Below are positions 22,742 through 34,130 of a DNA stretch of 64,000 bases, in pieces. A program made the translations under genes and the position numbers. Below the pieces are notes generated by a model. It searched no databases. It was given only the letters and a program-made list of their open reading frames with translations, and was not told where the DNA came from. Each line of letters begins with the position of its first letter. Positions within the stretch are counted from its first letter, which is position 1. This stretch comes from Ostrinia nubilalis. Lineage: Eukaryota; Arthropoda; Insecta; Lepidoptera; Crambidae. The DNA lies in assembly GCF_963855985.1 (NCBI RefSeq), contig NC_087092.1:11842001-11906000 (forward strand). The letters run 5' to 3'.

Positions 22742-23231
22742 GGGTAGACCGGGGACAATAGTACCATTTTTTGGAAATTGTTCAATATTGAGAAATCTAA
22801 TGAAATATAACTTATTCTGTTAGGATGCTGTAAAAGCTAGACTCTTAAGCTACAAATTTAAGCATGCAGAGTTGAACTATTCTTTCGAATACTTAATGAA
22901 AAACGAATTTGAACTGTACGATGTCTCATGTTACAATTGACCCCTACAACGGGTCAATTGTACCAATAATATATGAGGCAATAAAAGTAGTTATGTTTAT
23001 CTAATCATCACCTTTATTGGTATTCTGTACTCTTAATCTCCTACAATCATCAGTCTTTATTAATTGAGATCGAAAATATTTAGGAACAAGTATGAAAAAT
23101 CAACACTTAAGTTTAAAAACAAAACAATAACTTTTCTTCCATAAAAACGAAAAAACTAACTGTTTCTACATAATATGCCATCTATTTGGCTCGGATACTG
23201 CTTCTGAAACAACAATAAACATAATAACAAT

Positions 23232-23723
23232 TGGTTACGCAGATGTACGCAGTTTTATTTTTATTTTTAATTCCCAAATAGTTTTGTCTGCAGGTAGAAA
23301 ACTGTTTGGTTTCCACATCTCTGTGGTCATTCTTGGCGTTTCTGAACGTCAAGCTTTGACACACTTCACCGTAAAAACTTTATCGCAACGCACATATTCG
23401 CAGTCTCGCGAGTGAAAAAACCGCACTTTTATCTCCCGCAAATAGCATCATAACGCACAACGCATTCGCATCAAACCACCCACGCAGTCAAAGCCCAAAT
23501 TGCTCGTGACCTGAACCCCCTGCAGGGGAAGTGAAGCCGATCCATCTTCATCCCGGAGTGTCCCGGTGCCCAGCAGTGGTCGAGCTGACGGAAGGGGACC
23601 CGAGATTGGCTCAGAGGTTAGTGGGACCAACTATTTCTCCTCTGCAGGCAAAATTATTTGGGAAACGTAATTTGGACTTCCGATTAAGATCCCGCCTGGT
23701 GTGGCTATTTACACGCCACACCA
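23232..23723 (+). repeat. 5' LTR of the BEL element
   Basis: A 492-bp LTR identical by inspection to 28135-28626, including a 60-codon antisense open frame present in both copies, which is not a gene. It begins TGGTTACGCAG and ends CGCCACACCA. Confidence 0.93.
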
Positions 23724-23731
23724 TAGTTTTG

Positions 23732-23740
23732 TGGTCCTTC
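23732..23740 (+). other. Candidate primer-binding site of the BEL element
   Basis: TGGTCCTTC starts eight bases after the 5' LTR. It is complementary to a tRNA ending GAAGGACCA, which fits insect tRNA-Tyr. Only nine bases match, so the tRNA identity is tentative. Confidence 0.5.
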
Positions 23741-24088
23741 AGCTTGGATATTGCATCAGCAATTTTCGCAGCATAATTTTCATGAAATTCACATAATTTG
23801 GTGAACTTTTAGAAAATTCCAAATTTTGACATCTGTCTGACATTTTTGGAAAATTTTCAAATTACGATTTATAAAATGTTATTTTATCGCAAATAATTTT
23901 CGGGATCATTGCATTATTGTTACGCATTATAATTTCAATAGGTACGGTTAAGGAACCTGAGGTTATTCTGGGTACAATTTTGGACCGAACGTTCGCAATT
24001 TCGCACATTTACAATTTCGCATATTCGTAAATAATTTTAATATTTTTATTTTTTGTTACGCACTTTTATAATTTCATAAATACGCAAA

Positions 24089-27000
24089 ATGGAGGATTTT
24101 CAACGTAAATTGAAGATTCTTCACGCGAAAAAAGACGCGATATTTCAGAAAGTGAATAGCATTTACGAGCTTTCTTTAAAAGTGACATCATTTGTGGATA
24201 CTCGGTCAAACGAACACTTCATGATCGAGTCGGAATCTATTGACGCATTACATTCCAAATTTGAGGCTATTGTGGACAGCATAAACGAATTTAGCTTGTT
24301 AGAAAACGCATCGGCTGTGCCTGACTATAGCCCAATGATAGCTTTTGAGGATTTATACACTCGCATCAAAAGAATGAGGAACAAGATGAGTGCCTCTTCA
24401 GCCGCGCCATCGAGGCCGGTTGAAACGCATATGCATATCAAATTACCACCGATTGACATTCCGTCATTTGATGGTAGCATGGAAAAATGGCCGGTTTTCT
24501 ATGAATCCTTCAAGGCCAATATACATCATAATCCCCAGCTGACTGACTCGCAGCGTGTGCAGTATCTGGTAGGGAAACTTACGCATAATGCCCTCAAAAT
24601 TACTGCTGGCATAATTCCGACTGCTGATACCTATCGCGTACTTTGGGACAGTCTGGAAAAGAAATATCAGGACAAGCGTCGATTAGGCATCCATTACTTA
24701 AGCAACATCTTGGATTCCAAAACTTGCACAACATCTGCGGGAAGTTTGGATAATTTCATACAATGGTATGCCTCTTCGGTTGCAGCTCTAAAACAATTAG
24801 GTATAGAGGATTTGACTGATTTTATATTACTCCATTGTGCCCTACGCAAGGTTGATGGGCAAACAGCTCACGCCTTTGAATTTTCAGTAAGAGATAAGGA
24901 GTTGCCCACCTCAGATGATTTTATAAAGTTCATGCAAGATCAAACTAAGATTATGACGCTTTCTAATAACTTCAATAGTTCGAATTCGCAGTCGAACGCA
25001 CGCAGCTCGAACAAACCAGCTGAGACTTCTTATAAATCTTTTATGTCAAACGCAAATAATAGTAACAGCTCTTGTTTATATTGTAACGATGGCAACCATA
25101 AAATTTACAACTGCAATCAATTCAAAGGTTTAAGTTCTCCGCAAGCGAAGTTTGATTTTATTAAATCCAAAAATAGTTGTGTCAACTGTCTTAGCGCATT
25201 GCATACGTTAACTAATTGCAAATCCACGTCAGTTTGCAAGCAGTGCGGTGAGAAGCATAACACACTTTTGCATTTCGAGATTAGGAATGATGATGTTCGC
25301 AAAAATACACATACGCATGCTGTGCACATGAGCACGTCCGCACCGGTTCATTCCGCCGCAATGGGCTCGAACCCGGAATTGAGCGCAGTGAGTCGCGAAC
25401 CCGTGCAGCTTACCCATACTGCGGGGAGCGCAGCTTCGAATGAGAAGCCACCGCAAGGCGGTTCTTCGCTGTCTTTTGGCGTTAAATTAAAGCCTAATTC
25501 TACAATTTTACTTTCAACCGCGCAAGTATATGCCATGCAGCCTAATGCTAACAATTATAAACGCATTATCCGATGTTTGATAGATAATGGCTCTCAGAAT
25601 AATTTAATTACAATCGATTGTTGCAAATCTCTGAATTTAGTTGTCATTCCACTTACGAATTCATACGTAAAGGGTGTTGGTTCATCATCGAGACCAATAA
25701 GTGGATACGTGGACATGGTGATTCAGTCGCGTATTGATTTCAACAATAAATACCGAATACAGGCATTAGTGGTAGATTCTATAACTGATCAACTGCCTTC
25801 GCACTTTATTGAGAATTGTAACATGGAGTATTTGAATGATTTGCCGTTAGCGGATCTTACCTGGAATGTGCCTGGTAATATAGACCTAGTTCTAGGAGCG
25901 CAACTATTTCCGTATATTTATCTGGGAAATCGAGTAGATTCTGGCTCACAAGCTCCGCCAGCTTTATCTACTGCTTTTGGTTACGTGCTCATGGGAGGTA
26001 GTCAAGGTGTTAATAATATGGCAACTTCATTCTCAGCATTGGCGCTAGATGAAATGGTACATAAGTTTTGGCAATTAGAGGAGTTACCGGTCAAAGGTTA
26101 TTTGAGCCAGGAAGATACGATCTGCGAGAATTTATTCGCATCGTCTGTCTCGCGAGATGACACAGGTAGATATTGCGTATCTTTACCTTTCTCCAAAGAT
26201 CCTAGTAACTTAGGCAATTCTCGCACTCCCGCCCAGCGACGATTTATGGCCCTGGAAAGGAAGTTTATACAGGATCCTTCGTTGCAAGAGCAATATAATA
26301 AGGTCATTCAAGATTATATTGATAACGATTACCTGTCTGAGGTTACTTCGGATAACGCTGATGAGGGATATTATATTCCACACCACGCCGTCGTGAGACC
26401 TGACAAACCCATGCCGCGCATAGTATTAGATGCGAGCGCGAAGACGCACACTGGTGTGTCCTTGAATGACGTTCTTCACGTCGGTCCTAATTTACAGGCC
26501 GATCTGTTTCTTTTATTACTTGATTTTAGACTTTTTCCAATAGCCATTACGGCTGATATTAAACAAATGTATTTGCAGATTGGTGTTATTGATGACCATC
26601 GTAAATATTCAAAGATATTGTATCGCTTTCATGGCAATGAGCCTATCCGCACATTTCAATTCAACCGCGTCCCATTTGGGCTTAAATCAAGTCCGTTCCT
26701 AGCTATGCGCACTGTGCGACAGCTAGCGTCTGACTTGAGCGCAGAATATCCTGTCGCAGCTAGTATTGCTGAGACTAAGTTTTATATGGACGATCTCGTT
26801 CATTCTGTTCCTGATGAGAAGACTGCCGCTTGTTTGGCGCAAGAATTGATCTCGCTATTCAAGTCCGGTGCATTTGACTTAGTCAAATGGTGTAGCAACT
26901 CTCGTACTTTATTGGAGAATCTCCCTGAGTCACACCGGAGTCCTATAAACTTTTCAGAAGGAAACAATGTCTCCTCTAAGATCCTTGGTCTTTCATGGGA

Positions 27001-27835
27001 CCCTGTAAATGATTCCTTCCATTTTAAAGCATCTCAGATGATTGAGAAATGCACAAAACGGAATATTCTTTCGGTTGTGGCCCGCCTGTTCGATGTGCTC
27101 GGTTTGATAGCTCCGGTTATATTAAACGCCAAGTTACTTATTAAAGAGCTTTGGCTTAGTAACGCAGGCTGGGACGATACACCTTCCGAAACAATAGTAC
27201 AACGTTTTTCTGCATTAATCCAAGAGCTACCCTGGGTTTCCACTGTGAAAATTCCACGTCATATTGGGGTTTCTGATAGTTCTGTTATGAATATCGTTGC
27301 CTTCTGCGACGCAAGTATGAACGGTTACGGTTGTGTTGTTTACTTGCAGACGATAGATCAGACAAATATAACGGTCAGATTATTATGTGCCAAATCAAAG
27401 GTCTCGCCTACAAAAATTCAAACGCTCGCGCGTCTCGAGTTGTGCGCAGCGCTTTTGATGTCCAAGTTAGTAAAACTTGTGGCGGATACTTACCGCAAAC
27501 GCATTCCTATCGCAAATATATACGCATTTTCTGATTCTACGATCGCATTGTCGTGGATACGCTCGTCACCGCATCGATGGTCGGTGTTCGTGAGCAATAG
27601 AGTCGCGCAAATACAGGAGAATATATCTCCAGATAATTTTCATCATGTCAGAGGAGACGAGAATCCGAGTGACTGTCTCTCTAGAGGCTTATTGCCTTAT
27701 CACCTTGTTAATAATGATTTATGGTGGCAAGGACCCACATGGATGCAATCGCTACCATCGGAGTGGCCTCTCGCATCTTTTTCTCCTACTGAATGTATTG
27801 ATTTACCTGAACATAAGGCTAGCGCATTTAATTAA
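24089..27835 (+). CDS. BEL/Pao gag-protease-RT-RNase H polyprotein lacking integrase
   Basis: A 1248-residue intact frame. Domains in order: gag of the DUF1759 type, centred on a PSFDGSMEKWPVFYESF motif near residue 125; two CCHC-type knuckles (CLYCNDGNHKIYNC and a CKQCGEKHNTLLH region); retropepsin of the DUF1758 type with D499 in LIDNGS; reverse transcriptase with VPFGLKSSPF and the catalytic YMDD at 899-902; RNase H with CDAS (D1074), ARLELCAA and FSDS motifs. It ends soon after the WW-containing segment that normally precedes integrase. The start is the first ATG after the 5' leader and opens a gag-like N-terminus. The protein could still package and copy RNA but cannot integrate it without help. 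It may act through integrase from a full-length relative. Confidence 0.92.
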   Translation: MEDFQRKLKILHAKKDAIFQKVNSIYELSLKVTSFVDTRSNEHFMIESESIDALHSKFEAIVDSINEFSLLENASAVPDYSPMIAFEDLYTRIKRMRNKMSASSAAPSRPVETHMHIKLPPIDIPSFDGSMEKWPVFYESFKANIHHNPQLTDSQRVQYLVGKLTHNALKITAGIIPTADTYRVLWDSLEKKYQDKRRLGIHYLSNILDSKTCTTSAGSLDNFIQWYASSVAALKQLGIEDLTDFILLHCALRKVDGQTAHAFEFSVRDKELPTSDDFIKFMQDQTKIMTLSNNFNSSNSQSNARSSNKPAETSYKSFMSNANNSNSSCLYCNDGNHKIYNCNQFKGLSSPQAKFDFIKSKNSCVNCLSALHTLTNCKSTSVCKQCGEKHNTLLHFEIRNDDVRKNTHTHAVHMSTSAPVHSAAMGSNPELSAVSREPVQLTHTAGSAASNEKPPQGGSSLSFGVKLKPNSTILLSTAQVYAMQPNANNYKRIIRCLIDNGSQNNLITIDCCKSLNLVVIPLTNSYVKGVGSSSRPISGYVDMVIQSRIDFNNKYRIQALVVDSITDQLPSHFIENCNMEYLNDLPLADLTWNVPGNIDLVLGAQLFPYIYLGNRVDSGSQAPPALSTAFGYVLMGGSQGVNNMATSFSALALDEMVHKFWQLEELPVKGYLSQEDTICENLFASSVSRDDTGRYCVSLPFSKDPSNLGNSRTPAQRRFMALERKFIQDPSLQEQYNKVIQDYIDNDYLSEVTSDNADEGYYIPHHAVVRPDKPMPRIVLDASAKTHTGVSLNDVLHVGPNLQADLFLLLLDFRLFPIAITADIKQMYLQIGVIDDHRKYSKILYRFHGNEPIRTFQFNRVPFGLKSSPFLAMRTVRQLASDLSAEYPVAASIAETKFYMDDLVHSVPDEKTAACLAQELISLFKSGAFDLVKWCSNSRTLLENLPESHRSPINFSEGNNVSSKILGLSWDPVNDSFHFKASQMIEKCTKRNILSVVARLFDVLGLIAPVILNAKLLIKELWLSNAGWDDTPSETIVQRFSALIQELPWVSTVKIPRHIGVSDSSVMNIVAFCDASMNGYGCVVYLQTIDQTNITVRLLCAKSKVSPTKIQTLARLELCAALLMSKLVKLVADTYRKRIPIANIYAFSDSTIALSWIRSSPHRWSVFVSNRVAQIQENISPDNFHHVRGDENPSDCLSRGLLPYHLVNNDLWWQGPTWMQSLPSEWPLASFSPTECIDLPEHKASAFN

Positions 27836-27840
27836 CATTT

Positions 27841-27957
27841 AACATTTCTGAGGTGTACCCTGGTACAGATGGTGTCACTCGCGTAGCGATGGTTAGGACC
27901 AAATATGGTAACTTTAAACGTCCTGTCGTGAAGTTGTACCCAGTACCTACGCAATAA
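27841..27957 (+). pseudogene. Remnant of the BEL integrase C-terminus
   Basis: In a frame two bases off the main one, about 38 codons match the conserved end of BEL/Pao pol (DUF5641-type): VYPGTDGVTRVAMVRT, then FKRPVVKLYP, stopping at 27955-27957. The main frame stops at 27833-27835, just upstream. The region between RNase H and this tail, which should encode the integrase zinc finger and D-D-E core, is gone. Repeated CATTTAA words at the junction (27826-27846) suggest microhomology-mediated deletion. Confidence 0.85.
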
Positions 27958-28121
27958 TATATTTTACTTTAACGCATTTAATTGTTTATTGTTAAGTTAT
28001 TAGACTCGAGGTCTGAGTTCTTTTGATTTTTTTTTCTTTGAATTTACACCGTTGCATTGCAAGGATTGCAACGGAATACGTTCACATTTATTAAGTTTTT
28101 TTGAAAGTCCTGCGAACTTCC

Positions 28122-28133
28122 AAGGCGGGGAGT
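28122..28133 (+). other. Polypurine tract of the BEL element
   Basis: AAGGCGGGGAGT lies directly before the 3' LTR start TGGTTACG, the expected plus-strand primer position. Confidence 0.7.
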
Positions 28134-28134
28134 A

Positions 28135-28626
28135 TGGTTACGCAGATGTACGCAGTTTTATTTTTATTTTTAATTCCCAAATAGTTTTGTCTGCAGGTAG
28201 AAAACTGTTTGGTTTCCACATCTCTGTGGTCATTCTTGGCGTTTCTGAACGTCAAGCTTTGACACACTTCACCGTAAAAACTTTATCGCAACGCACATAT
28301 TCGCAGTCTCGCGAGTGAAAAAACCGCACTTTTATCTCCCGCAAATAGCATCATAACGCACAACGCATTCGCATCAAACCACCCACGCAGTCAAAGCCCA
28401 AATTGCTCGTGACCTGAACCCCCTGCAGGGGAAGTGAAGCCGATCCATCTTCATCCCGGAGTGTCCCGGTGCCCAGCAGTGGTCGAGCTGACGGAAGGGG
28501 ACCCGAGATTGGCTCAGAGGTTAGTGGGACCAACTATTTCTCCTCTGCAGGCAAAATTATTTGGGAAACGTAATTTGGACTTCCGATTAAGATCCCGCCT
28601 GGTGTGGCTATTTACACGCCACACCA
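28135..28626 (+). repeat. 3' LTR of the BEL element
   Basis: It is identical by inspection to 23232-23723. Target duplication ACAAT follows at 28627-28631, and after it the interrupted TA-flanked element resumes. Confidence 0.93.
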
Positions 28627-29610
28627 ACAATGATAGAAATATCAAAACTGAAAAATCTATTTTTGTATGAGGGTACAATTGACCCCTGGTACAACTGACC
28701 CTGATTATTTATACCTACTACTGCTTCGACCTTTTAAGATTTTTTCATAAGCCTGTTCATAAAGGAATAGATCCGTTGATCCGCGATCCGTACTATAACT
28801 CTACGCCGAGGCATCTAAAACAAAACGTTCAAATAGTTAGTTACTTACTGAATTAAGCTAAAATGTACATATTCAAAAGGGTTTTAGAAACTTATATTAA
28901 AATATTTTAAGTAGGCATTTAGGTACTTATATCACCTTTTTATCGACATCTACCTACTTATTTAATAAAACACATAAAGTATGTATCTAATTAATGCTTA
29001 ATGCATGCAACTATGAATGAGCCTAGACTATTATATCAGTAGGTAGGTATGCCTATAATTGTAAAAATAATAACCACGTGAATGTTTTATAATAACCTAT
29101 TTTATTATAAGTATATTTATAAGTACTTTAAAACCAATTTAAAATATTATGTAGTAAGTATAAAATAAGGTTCCGGGGGTTAATTGTACCACGGGGTTGA
29201 TTGTACCGCTACAATTGACCCCATGGAGACTGGTACAATTGTTCCAAGTAGGTAGTCAAGAGATCTTTACCTAAAATTCAGTCATTTTCATAGTGAATGC
29301 CAATAATTCGCTGTCGATACAAAGTTTAGAGCCTGAATAAACTATTGACAACAATACCTTGGTAACTAATAGCATATTAGGCAACTTATGGGCTCATATA
29401 TCTGACGTTAAAACTTACTGCGACTGGGCAAAAAACAAAAATCCTTCCTGTGCATCTTCGTTTCTCAGCGCAAGCGCCGCCGACTGGTGAGCGGATGGAA
29501 ACACAAAAAGCCCATATTCTGACGCTATGCACACAACCTAACGTCGCTTGTATGAAGAAATATCGCCGATGGTACTATTGACCCGTGGTACTATTGTACC
29601 CGGTCTACCC

Positions 29611-30200
29611 TACTCATAGAATTCAACTTAGAATGTACGAATCACAATTCGCTTATACGTTTTTTTCATAGTTCTTTTAAAAGAACAATAAACAATGAAG
29701 CCGCTTTGAAATTAAAAGTACTTATTTACTGATCTTGCCTCAAGCAAGGTTTATAATTATTTTCAAAAATTGGTTTTCAGGTGGGATATCGAATTTTAAT
29801 CACAATTTCAATTGTGATGAAAAGAAAGAATATTGAATATCAAATTAAGCATTTTTAAACTTGAGATACCTAATATTATTATTATTGTATTGAATAAAGA
29901 TATTTGAATTAGAATTATCATGTTAAAAGCAAAATTTCTAACAATCGCTGAAACTTTCCTGTTAACAAACTTCATATTTGTCTCGCTCTACTGAATTTCA
30001 TCAACTATGATCCCGTTATGTAAGTCCCAAGAGGCGTTTTTAATACGAGTAGAATAAGACATCCTATCATCTATTATCTCTTCAATAGTTTTCGAGTAAT
30101 TCAAATAAGACCTTGAAACATTTTTTCTGGTATGAATTTCAAGTTACTTATTGTTGTAGGTATGTACTTATGTAGCCTCTGCCACAGCTACTTCGCTAAG
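29611..30200. other. Non-coding DNA
   Basis: AT-rich sequence in which no gene or repeat could be supported. Confidence 0.4.
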
Positions 30201-30435
30201 AGAGGTGCCACACGGTGCGGTGCGGCGCCGCACCGCAAACATTTTGCCGCATCACTGTACACATGGTGGTATGCGGCACCGCAACGGCACCGTCTCGCTC
30301 AATCGAAGTGCGGTGTGCCTGCGGTGCGGCGCCGTAACGCACCGTCTGGCATATCATTGATTTTTATATGCAGGAAGCCGCAGCGGCACCGCTCCGGCGC
30401 CGCGACCGCACCGCACCGCACCGTGTGGCTTCTCC
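30201..30435. mobile_element. 235-bp GC-rich inverted-repeat element
   Basis: AGAGGTGCCACACGGTGCGG at the left is mirrored by CCGCACCGTGTGGCTTCTCC at the right. CTAAG repeats directly outside both ends (30196-30200, 30436-30440). The interior is full of GCGGTGCGGC/GCACCGC words that can pair in many registers. A 5-bp duplication would be unusual for hAT or mariner, so class is left open. Confidence 0.65.
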
Positions 30436-32857
30436 CTAAGCGCTATATTTCAGACGATATACAATATAGTATTGTAGAGCAGAACAATAGCGCTCTCCAC
30501 GGATCAGTAAGCTGCAGTCTGACGGCTCCCAAATTCAACAGGATTGATTCTCTACTGTCTACAGGGCTGTCTATTTATTAGTTGTCTATTGTTGTTAATA
30601 CAGGGCTATTTCAATTGTTTTTGATGTTATGTACTATAATATTTTTTTTATGAATAAAATATTGCTTGTACTATTATATCAATAATTTGGCTGTTGTGTG
30701 GTGAGAGTGACTAAGTGACGGATGGGCATACTTATTGACATGCTACGAACGATAATAAATAAGAAAAGTCCATAAATTAAGGCTACAATAGCCCAACAGT
30801 GTCGGACTTTCTAGATCCGAAAAACGCAGGTTTGAACCCCATCAGCCATTATGTAATGTTTACGTTGTAAGCGAACTATGATGTACTAAACCATACACGT
30901 TTTGCGGACCAAATACCTACTTCTAATTGTATTTAATAGGTACCTACTAAAAATTCTCAGCTGACTTATTTCAATAGAAGTTTTCAACTTAAACGTGTAC
31001 CGATGCATATTTGAGTCCATTTCCCACAATGCACACAGCGTGTTCAAGTATAAAGATATAAGTCGTATATTTTATAGTTCCAACCCTGTGTTGAGCACAG
31101 AATAGAACAGTACAGGTCCCAAGCGAGCACTCGCTGTACCGAACAAAGGATCCGGTATATACCTTGGAAGGACTTTAAAAATGGCTTCCAAGTCCTGAGA
31201 ATTTGCTGGCGACAGATAAAGTCCATACTATATTCGGAGTCTGCGATCCTTTTGCTTTTGTACTGCTATGTATATTATGCTGAGCTTTCACTTTGTGTAT
31301 TTTATTAAATTCAAGACCAATACAAAATATGGTCGGAGTTGGGCATGACCACAAAAGTAAGTGGATGTTTATTACTCCATTTTGTAGTAATTTCTATTCT
31401 ATTTTGCTAGCTTTAGCGTGTGCTATTGCAAATATTTCATTTCAAGGCAATGTACATTGTTATTACTTTATTCTTATCCCAAAATTATACTCGTAAAACG
31501 CCTTAATAATAAAATTTAAAACTAATTTAAAGTTTACAACAATTGTTTCAGCTCATATCCAATCTATTAAAAGTCTAAACTCTAAAGCGAGATCCGCATT
31601 AGTTTATATTGAATCTACGGAGAAATTCTCAGGAGTCAGAGACGGAATGGAAATTAAGTTGCAAACTTGTTCCAGTTAGATAAAGTAATTGAGCTAATTG
31701 AAGAAGTCTTAAATGTTAACTTGGCATTTCTGGGAAGCACATACGACGGTAGACCTGTGGCATGATTAGGTACGAGTTGCCTTTCCGTATCAATATTTTA
31801 AATGTCGTTACCTTTTCACGCATAAACCACTGAAATAAAAATTTGGTAAAGAGATGTCTACAGGGTTAAACGGGACAGGTTTTGATCTCCTTTAAAACTC
31901 GCGATAAAATCTACGCACGCGCGATAAATTTTTTATACATAATAATATAATAGAACAAAATGGTGAAACCATGAGCAAAAGCTAGTCGAGTTATAAGAAT
32001 CTGTAGGAATGTTGTTTTTTTTTTGTGAATTAATGGGTATGACATGACGAGTAACTGTCGGTTTTTATCTGTTTGTTACGTTTAAAATAAGTAAATATCC
32101 TCTTTGTCTCAAGGAAGCTGCAACAGGAGATAAAAGGGGGACGCCTTATTATTATCCTTGTTTATTTTTAGTGGGAATAAGGAAGTTGTCAACAAAAATT
32201 GTATTAAATAAAATGCGAATAAATAGATTTTCTGACTGTGTGTGACTGTTTTTGATCGCAGGAAAACACGTGTATAAAAAACATAACCCTCCTTCTGGTG
32301 CAGTCGAGTGAATAAATACTTAGTATGTAAACACGAGGCTAGTTCATAATATAAGCATGAAATCTAAAGTTTACATTTTTTGGATAAAAAAGATTGTTTA
32401 TCTTGTTTTTCCCCAAACTTGATAAAATATGGATTTTGTAGTTAAAATTACTGAAGTAGTAGTTACTGTCTAAAGCGGTTTACAGCTAATCTGTGTAATA
32501 AAAGATCAAGGGATAAAATGAATAAGAATAAAAGACAGAACCTCTACTTATAGAAACATTTCCAATTTTATGGTTTTAAATTACCTAATGAAAGATGGAT
32601 GAAGTTAATTTTACGGCGATCGTAAAGTAATTAAGAGGTAATTACTTGGCTGTTACTAATTCGATAAGTTGTTTAAAGTTTAACATAAAGGTATACGATT
32701 AAGTAAAAAATGTGTCTTTCGTTTAATCCTTGTTTGATCGTTTTATGATTAAAAAACTGGTGGTGCAATGATTTCGGAGGCAGCAGGTATTTAATAACTA
32801 TAAACCGCTGATTTTATGATTGTTTAATTACTTTTAATGCTCAGCACCCCTAATAAA
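30436..32857. other. Non-coding DNA
   Basis: No gene is supported. CCCTCCTTCTGGTGCAGTCG at 32287-32306 recurs near 50378-50396, with further similarity downstream (CTCTACTTATRGAAAC), so 32280-32600 is probably a dispersed repeat of unknown class. Confidence 0.4.
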
Positions 32858-33516
32858 ACCGGCCAACTGCGTGTCGGACTCACGCACAAAGGGTTCCGTA
32901 CCATTGATTTATGAAATTATTTTTTTTTTTTATTTAAGTTATTAGTATGAAAGATTACGCGGTAATAAGCGGTTTACGATTTACGAGGTATTAAAAAAAA
33001 ACTACTTACTAGATCTCGTTCAAAACAATTTTCGTTGGTAGTTTTTATAGTAATGTACATCATATGTTTTTTTGTAGATTTTTCATTATCTTATTTTAGA
33101 AGTTAGGGGGGGGGGGGACCAATTTTTTTCCACTTTGGAAGCGTCTGTCACGCAAACTATTCGGTTTAGAAAAAAAGTATTTTAGAAACCTTAATATCGT
33201 TTTTGAAGACCTATCCATAGATACCCCACACGTATGTGTTTGATGAAAAAAAAATTTTTGAGTTTCAGTTAGTATGGGGAGCCCCCAATATTAAGGTATT
33301 ATTATTTTTTTATTTTTGCATCAAAATCTTAATGCGGTTCACAGAATACATCTACTTACCAAGTTTCAACAGTATAGCTCTTATAGTTTCGGAAAAAAAT
33401 GACTGTGACATACGGACGGACAGACGGACGGACGGACGGACGGACGGACAGACAGACAGACAGACATGACGAATCTATAAGGGTTCCGGTTTTTGCCATT
33501 TGGCTACGGAACCCTA
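32858..33516 (+). mobile_element. Lepidopteran interspersed repeat with GACG/GACA microsatellite
   Basis: The unit begins AAAACCGGCCAACTGCGTGT with TCGGACTC and ends with GGGTTCCGG...GGCTACGGAACCCTAAAAA, a head and tail common in lepidopteran genomes. A (GACG)n(GACA)n tract lies at about 33412-33466 and a run of eleven G near 33106-33117. There is no coding capacity. I do not assign it to LINE, SINE or Helitron. Confidence 0.55.
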
Positions 33517-34000
33517 AAAATGGTATTTTTGGATTATTCATAAAATTACTTATTGTCTTGCTAAGTTTTATAATTATAGAGAGCTGTTTATACAATTGAC
33601 TTTCTCCTTTTAAACTCTATTTATTAACTTTGCATCTTACAGGGCTGATTATAATTCAAAAAATAAAGGTAAAAATGGTACCTATCAATTTAAATTTGAT
33701 CGCAAAAAGCCAAATGAATGGACCAAAAAGTTTATTACGATTAAAGACCCGCATGACATCGTTTGACACGTTTTGTTTTCCTTTCGCGCTTTGAATTAGA
33801 GCTCTATCTATCGCAAGCGGTAATGATCATCTTTATGGGCAATTAAACTGGAAAAGGGAACGTTAACCTACATGTAGATTGGGTTCATGCGATAAAGGCG
33901 CAGTCGACTCATCAGCCTACATTATGGTTGAAAAATATCACCTCAAGTTAACAAGATGACTCAAGTTAACAATATTCCTGGTGAGTGTAAATGCGGTACA

Positions 34001-34130
34001 CTCGTATTCACAAACGAAGCGGCAAATCATTGAAACAGCATTGGATAGAGCTCTGTGATTGGTTCGTGTGTCACTCTGTGCGTCCACGCGCACTATGAGA
34101 TCTCAAAGTAATGTTTGTGAATACGGGCGT
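34001..34130. mobile_element. MITE with GTATTCACAAAC ends
   Basis: CTCGTATTCACAAACGA on the left and TTTGTGAATACGGGCGT on the right are inverted. A related but longer copy is at 48277-48430 and a fragment at 49818-49878. Target duplication is unclear. Confidence 0.6.

Larger units (their letters stand above)
23232..28626 (+). mobile_element. BEL/Pao LTR retrotransposon with deleted integrase
   Basis: A 5395-bp element has two 492-bp LTRs (23232-23723, 28135-28626) that appear identical, beginning TGGTTACGC and ending CACACCA. It is flanked by target duplication ACAAT (23227-23231 and 28627-28631). A primer site follows the 5' LTR and a purine tract precedes the 3' LTR. One long frame encodes gag, protease, RT and RNase H. 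The integrase zinc-binding and catalytic regions are missing, and only the C-terminal tail remains. Full BEL elements are usually longer by about the missing 1.4 kb. The element is young and lies inside an older DNA element. Confidence 0.93.
22742..29610. mobile_element. TA-flanked DNA element split by a BEL insertion
   Basis: The left end GGGTAGACCGGGGACAATAG is the inverse of the right end (TACTATTGTACCCGGTCTACCC). TA lies outside both ends (22740-22741, 29611-29612). Removing the BEL element and one target duplication leaves about 1.47 kb. The motif GGTACAATTGACCC, in both orientations and with small changes, recurs near 22930-22965, 28672-28700, 29175-29245 and 29570-29595. These are plausible transposase-binding repeats near the ends. 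No transposase is recognisable, so it is called non-autonomous. Confidence 0.75.

Noticed and set aside
23448..23630. 60-codon minus-strand frame, repeated at 28351-28533
   Set aside because: It is the same antisense stretch in both BEL LTRs; its duplication reflects LTR identity and not a gene.
30132..30581. 149-codon plus-strand frame
   Set aside because: It spans a GC-rich inverted-repeat element, and composition explains its openness. No family resemblance.
30784..30850. tRNA-like segment with GGTTTGAACCCC
   Set aside because: There is only a weak B-box-like word, with no A box or cloverleaf and no SINE body.
33412..33466. CRISPR-like or functional tandem array
   Set aside because: It is a plain GACG/GACA microsatellite within a dispersed repeat.
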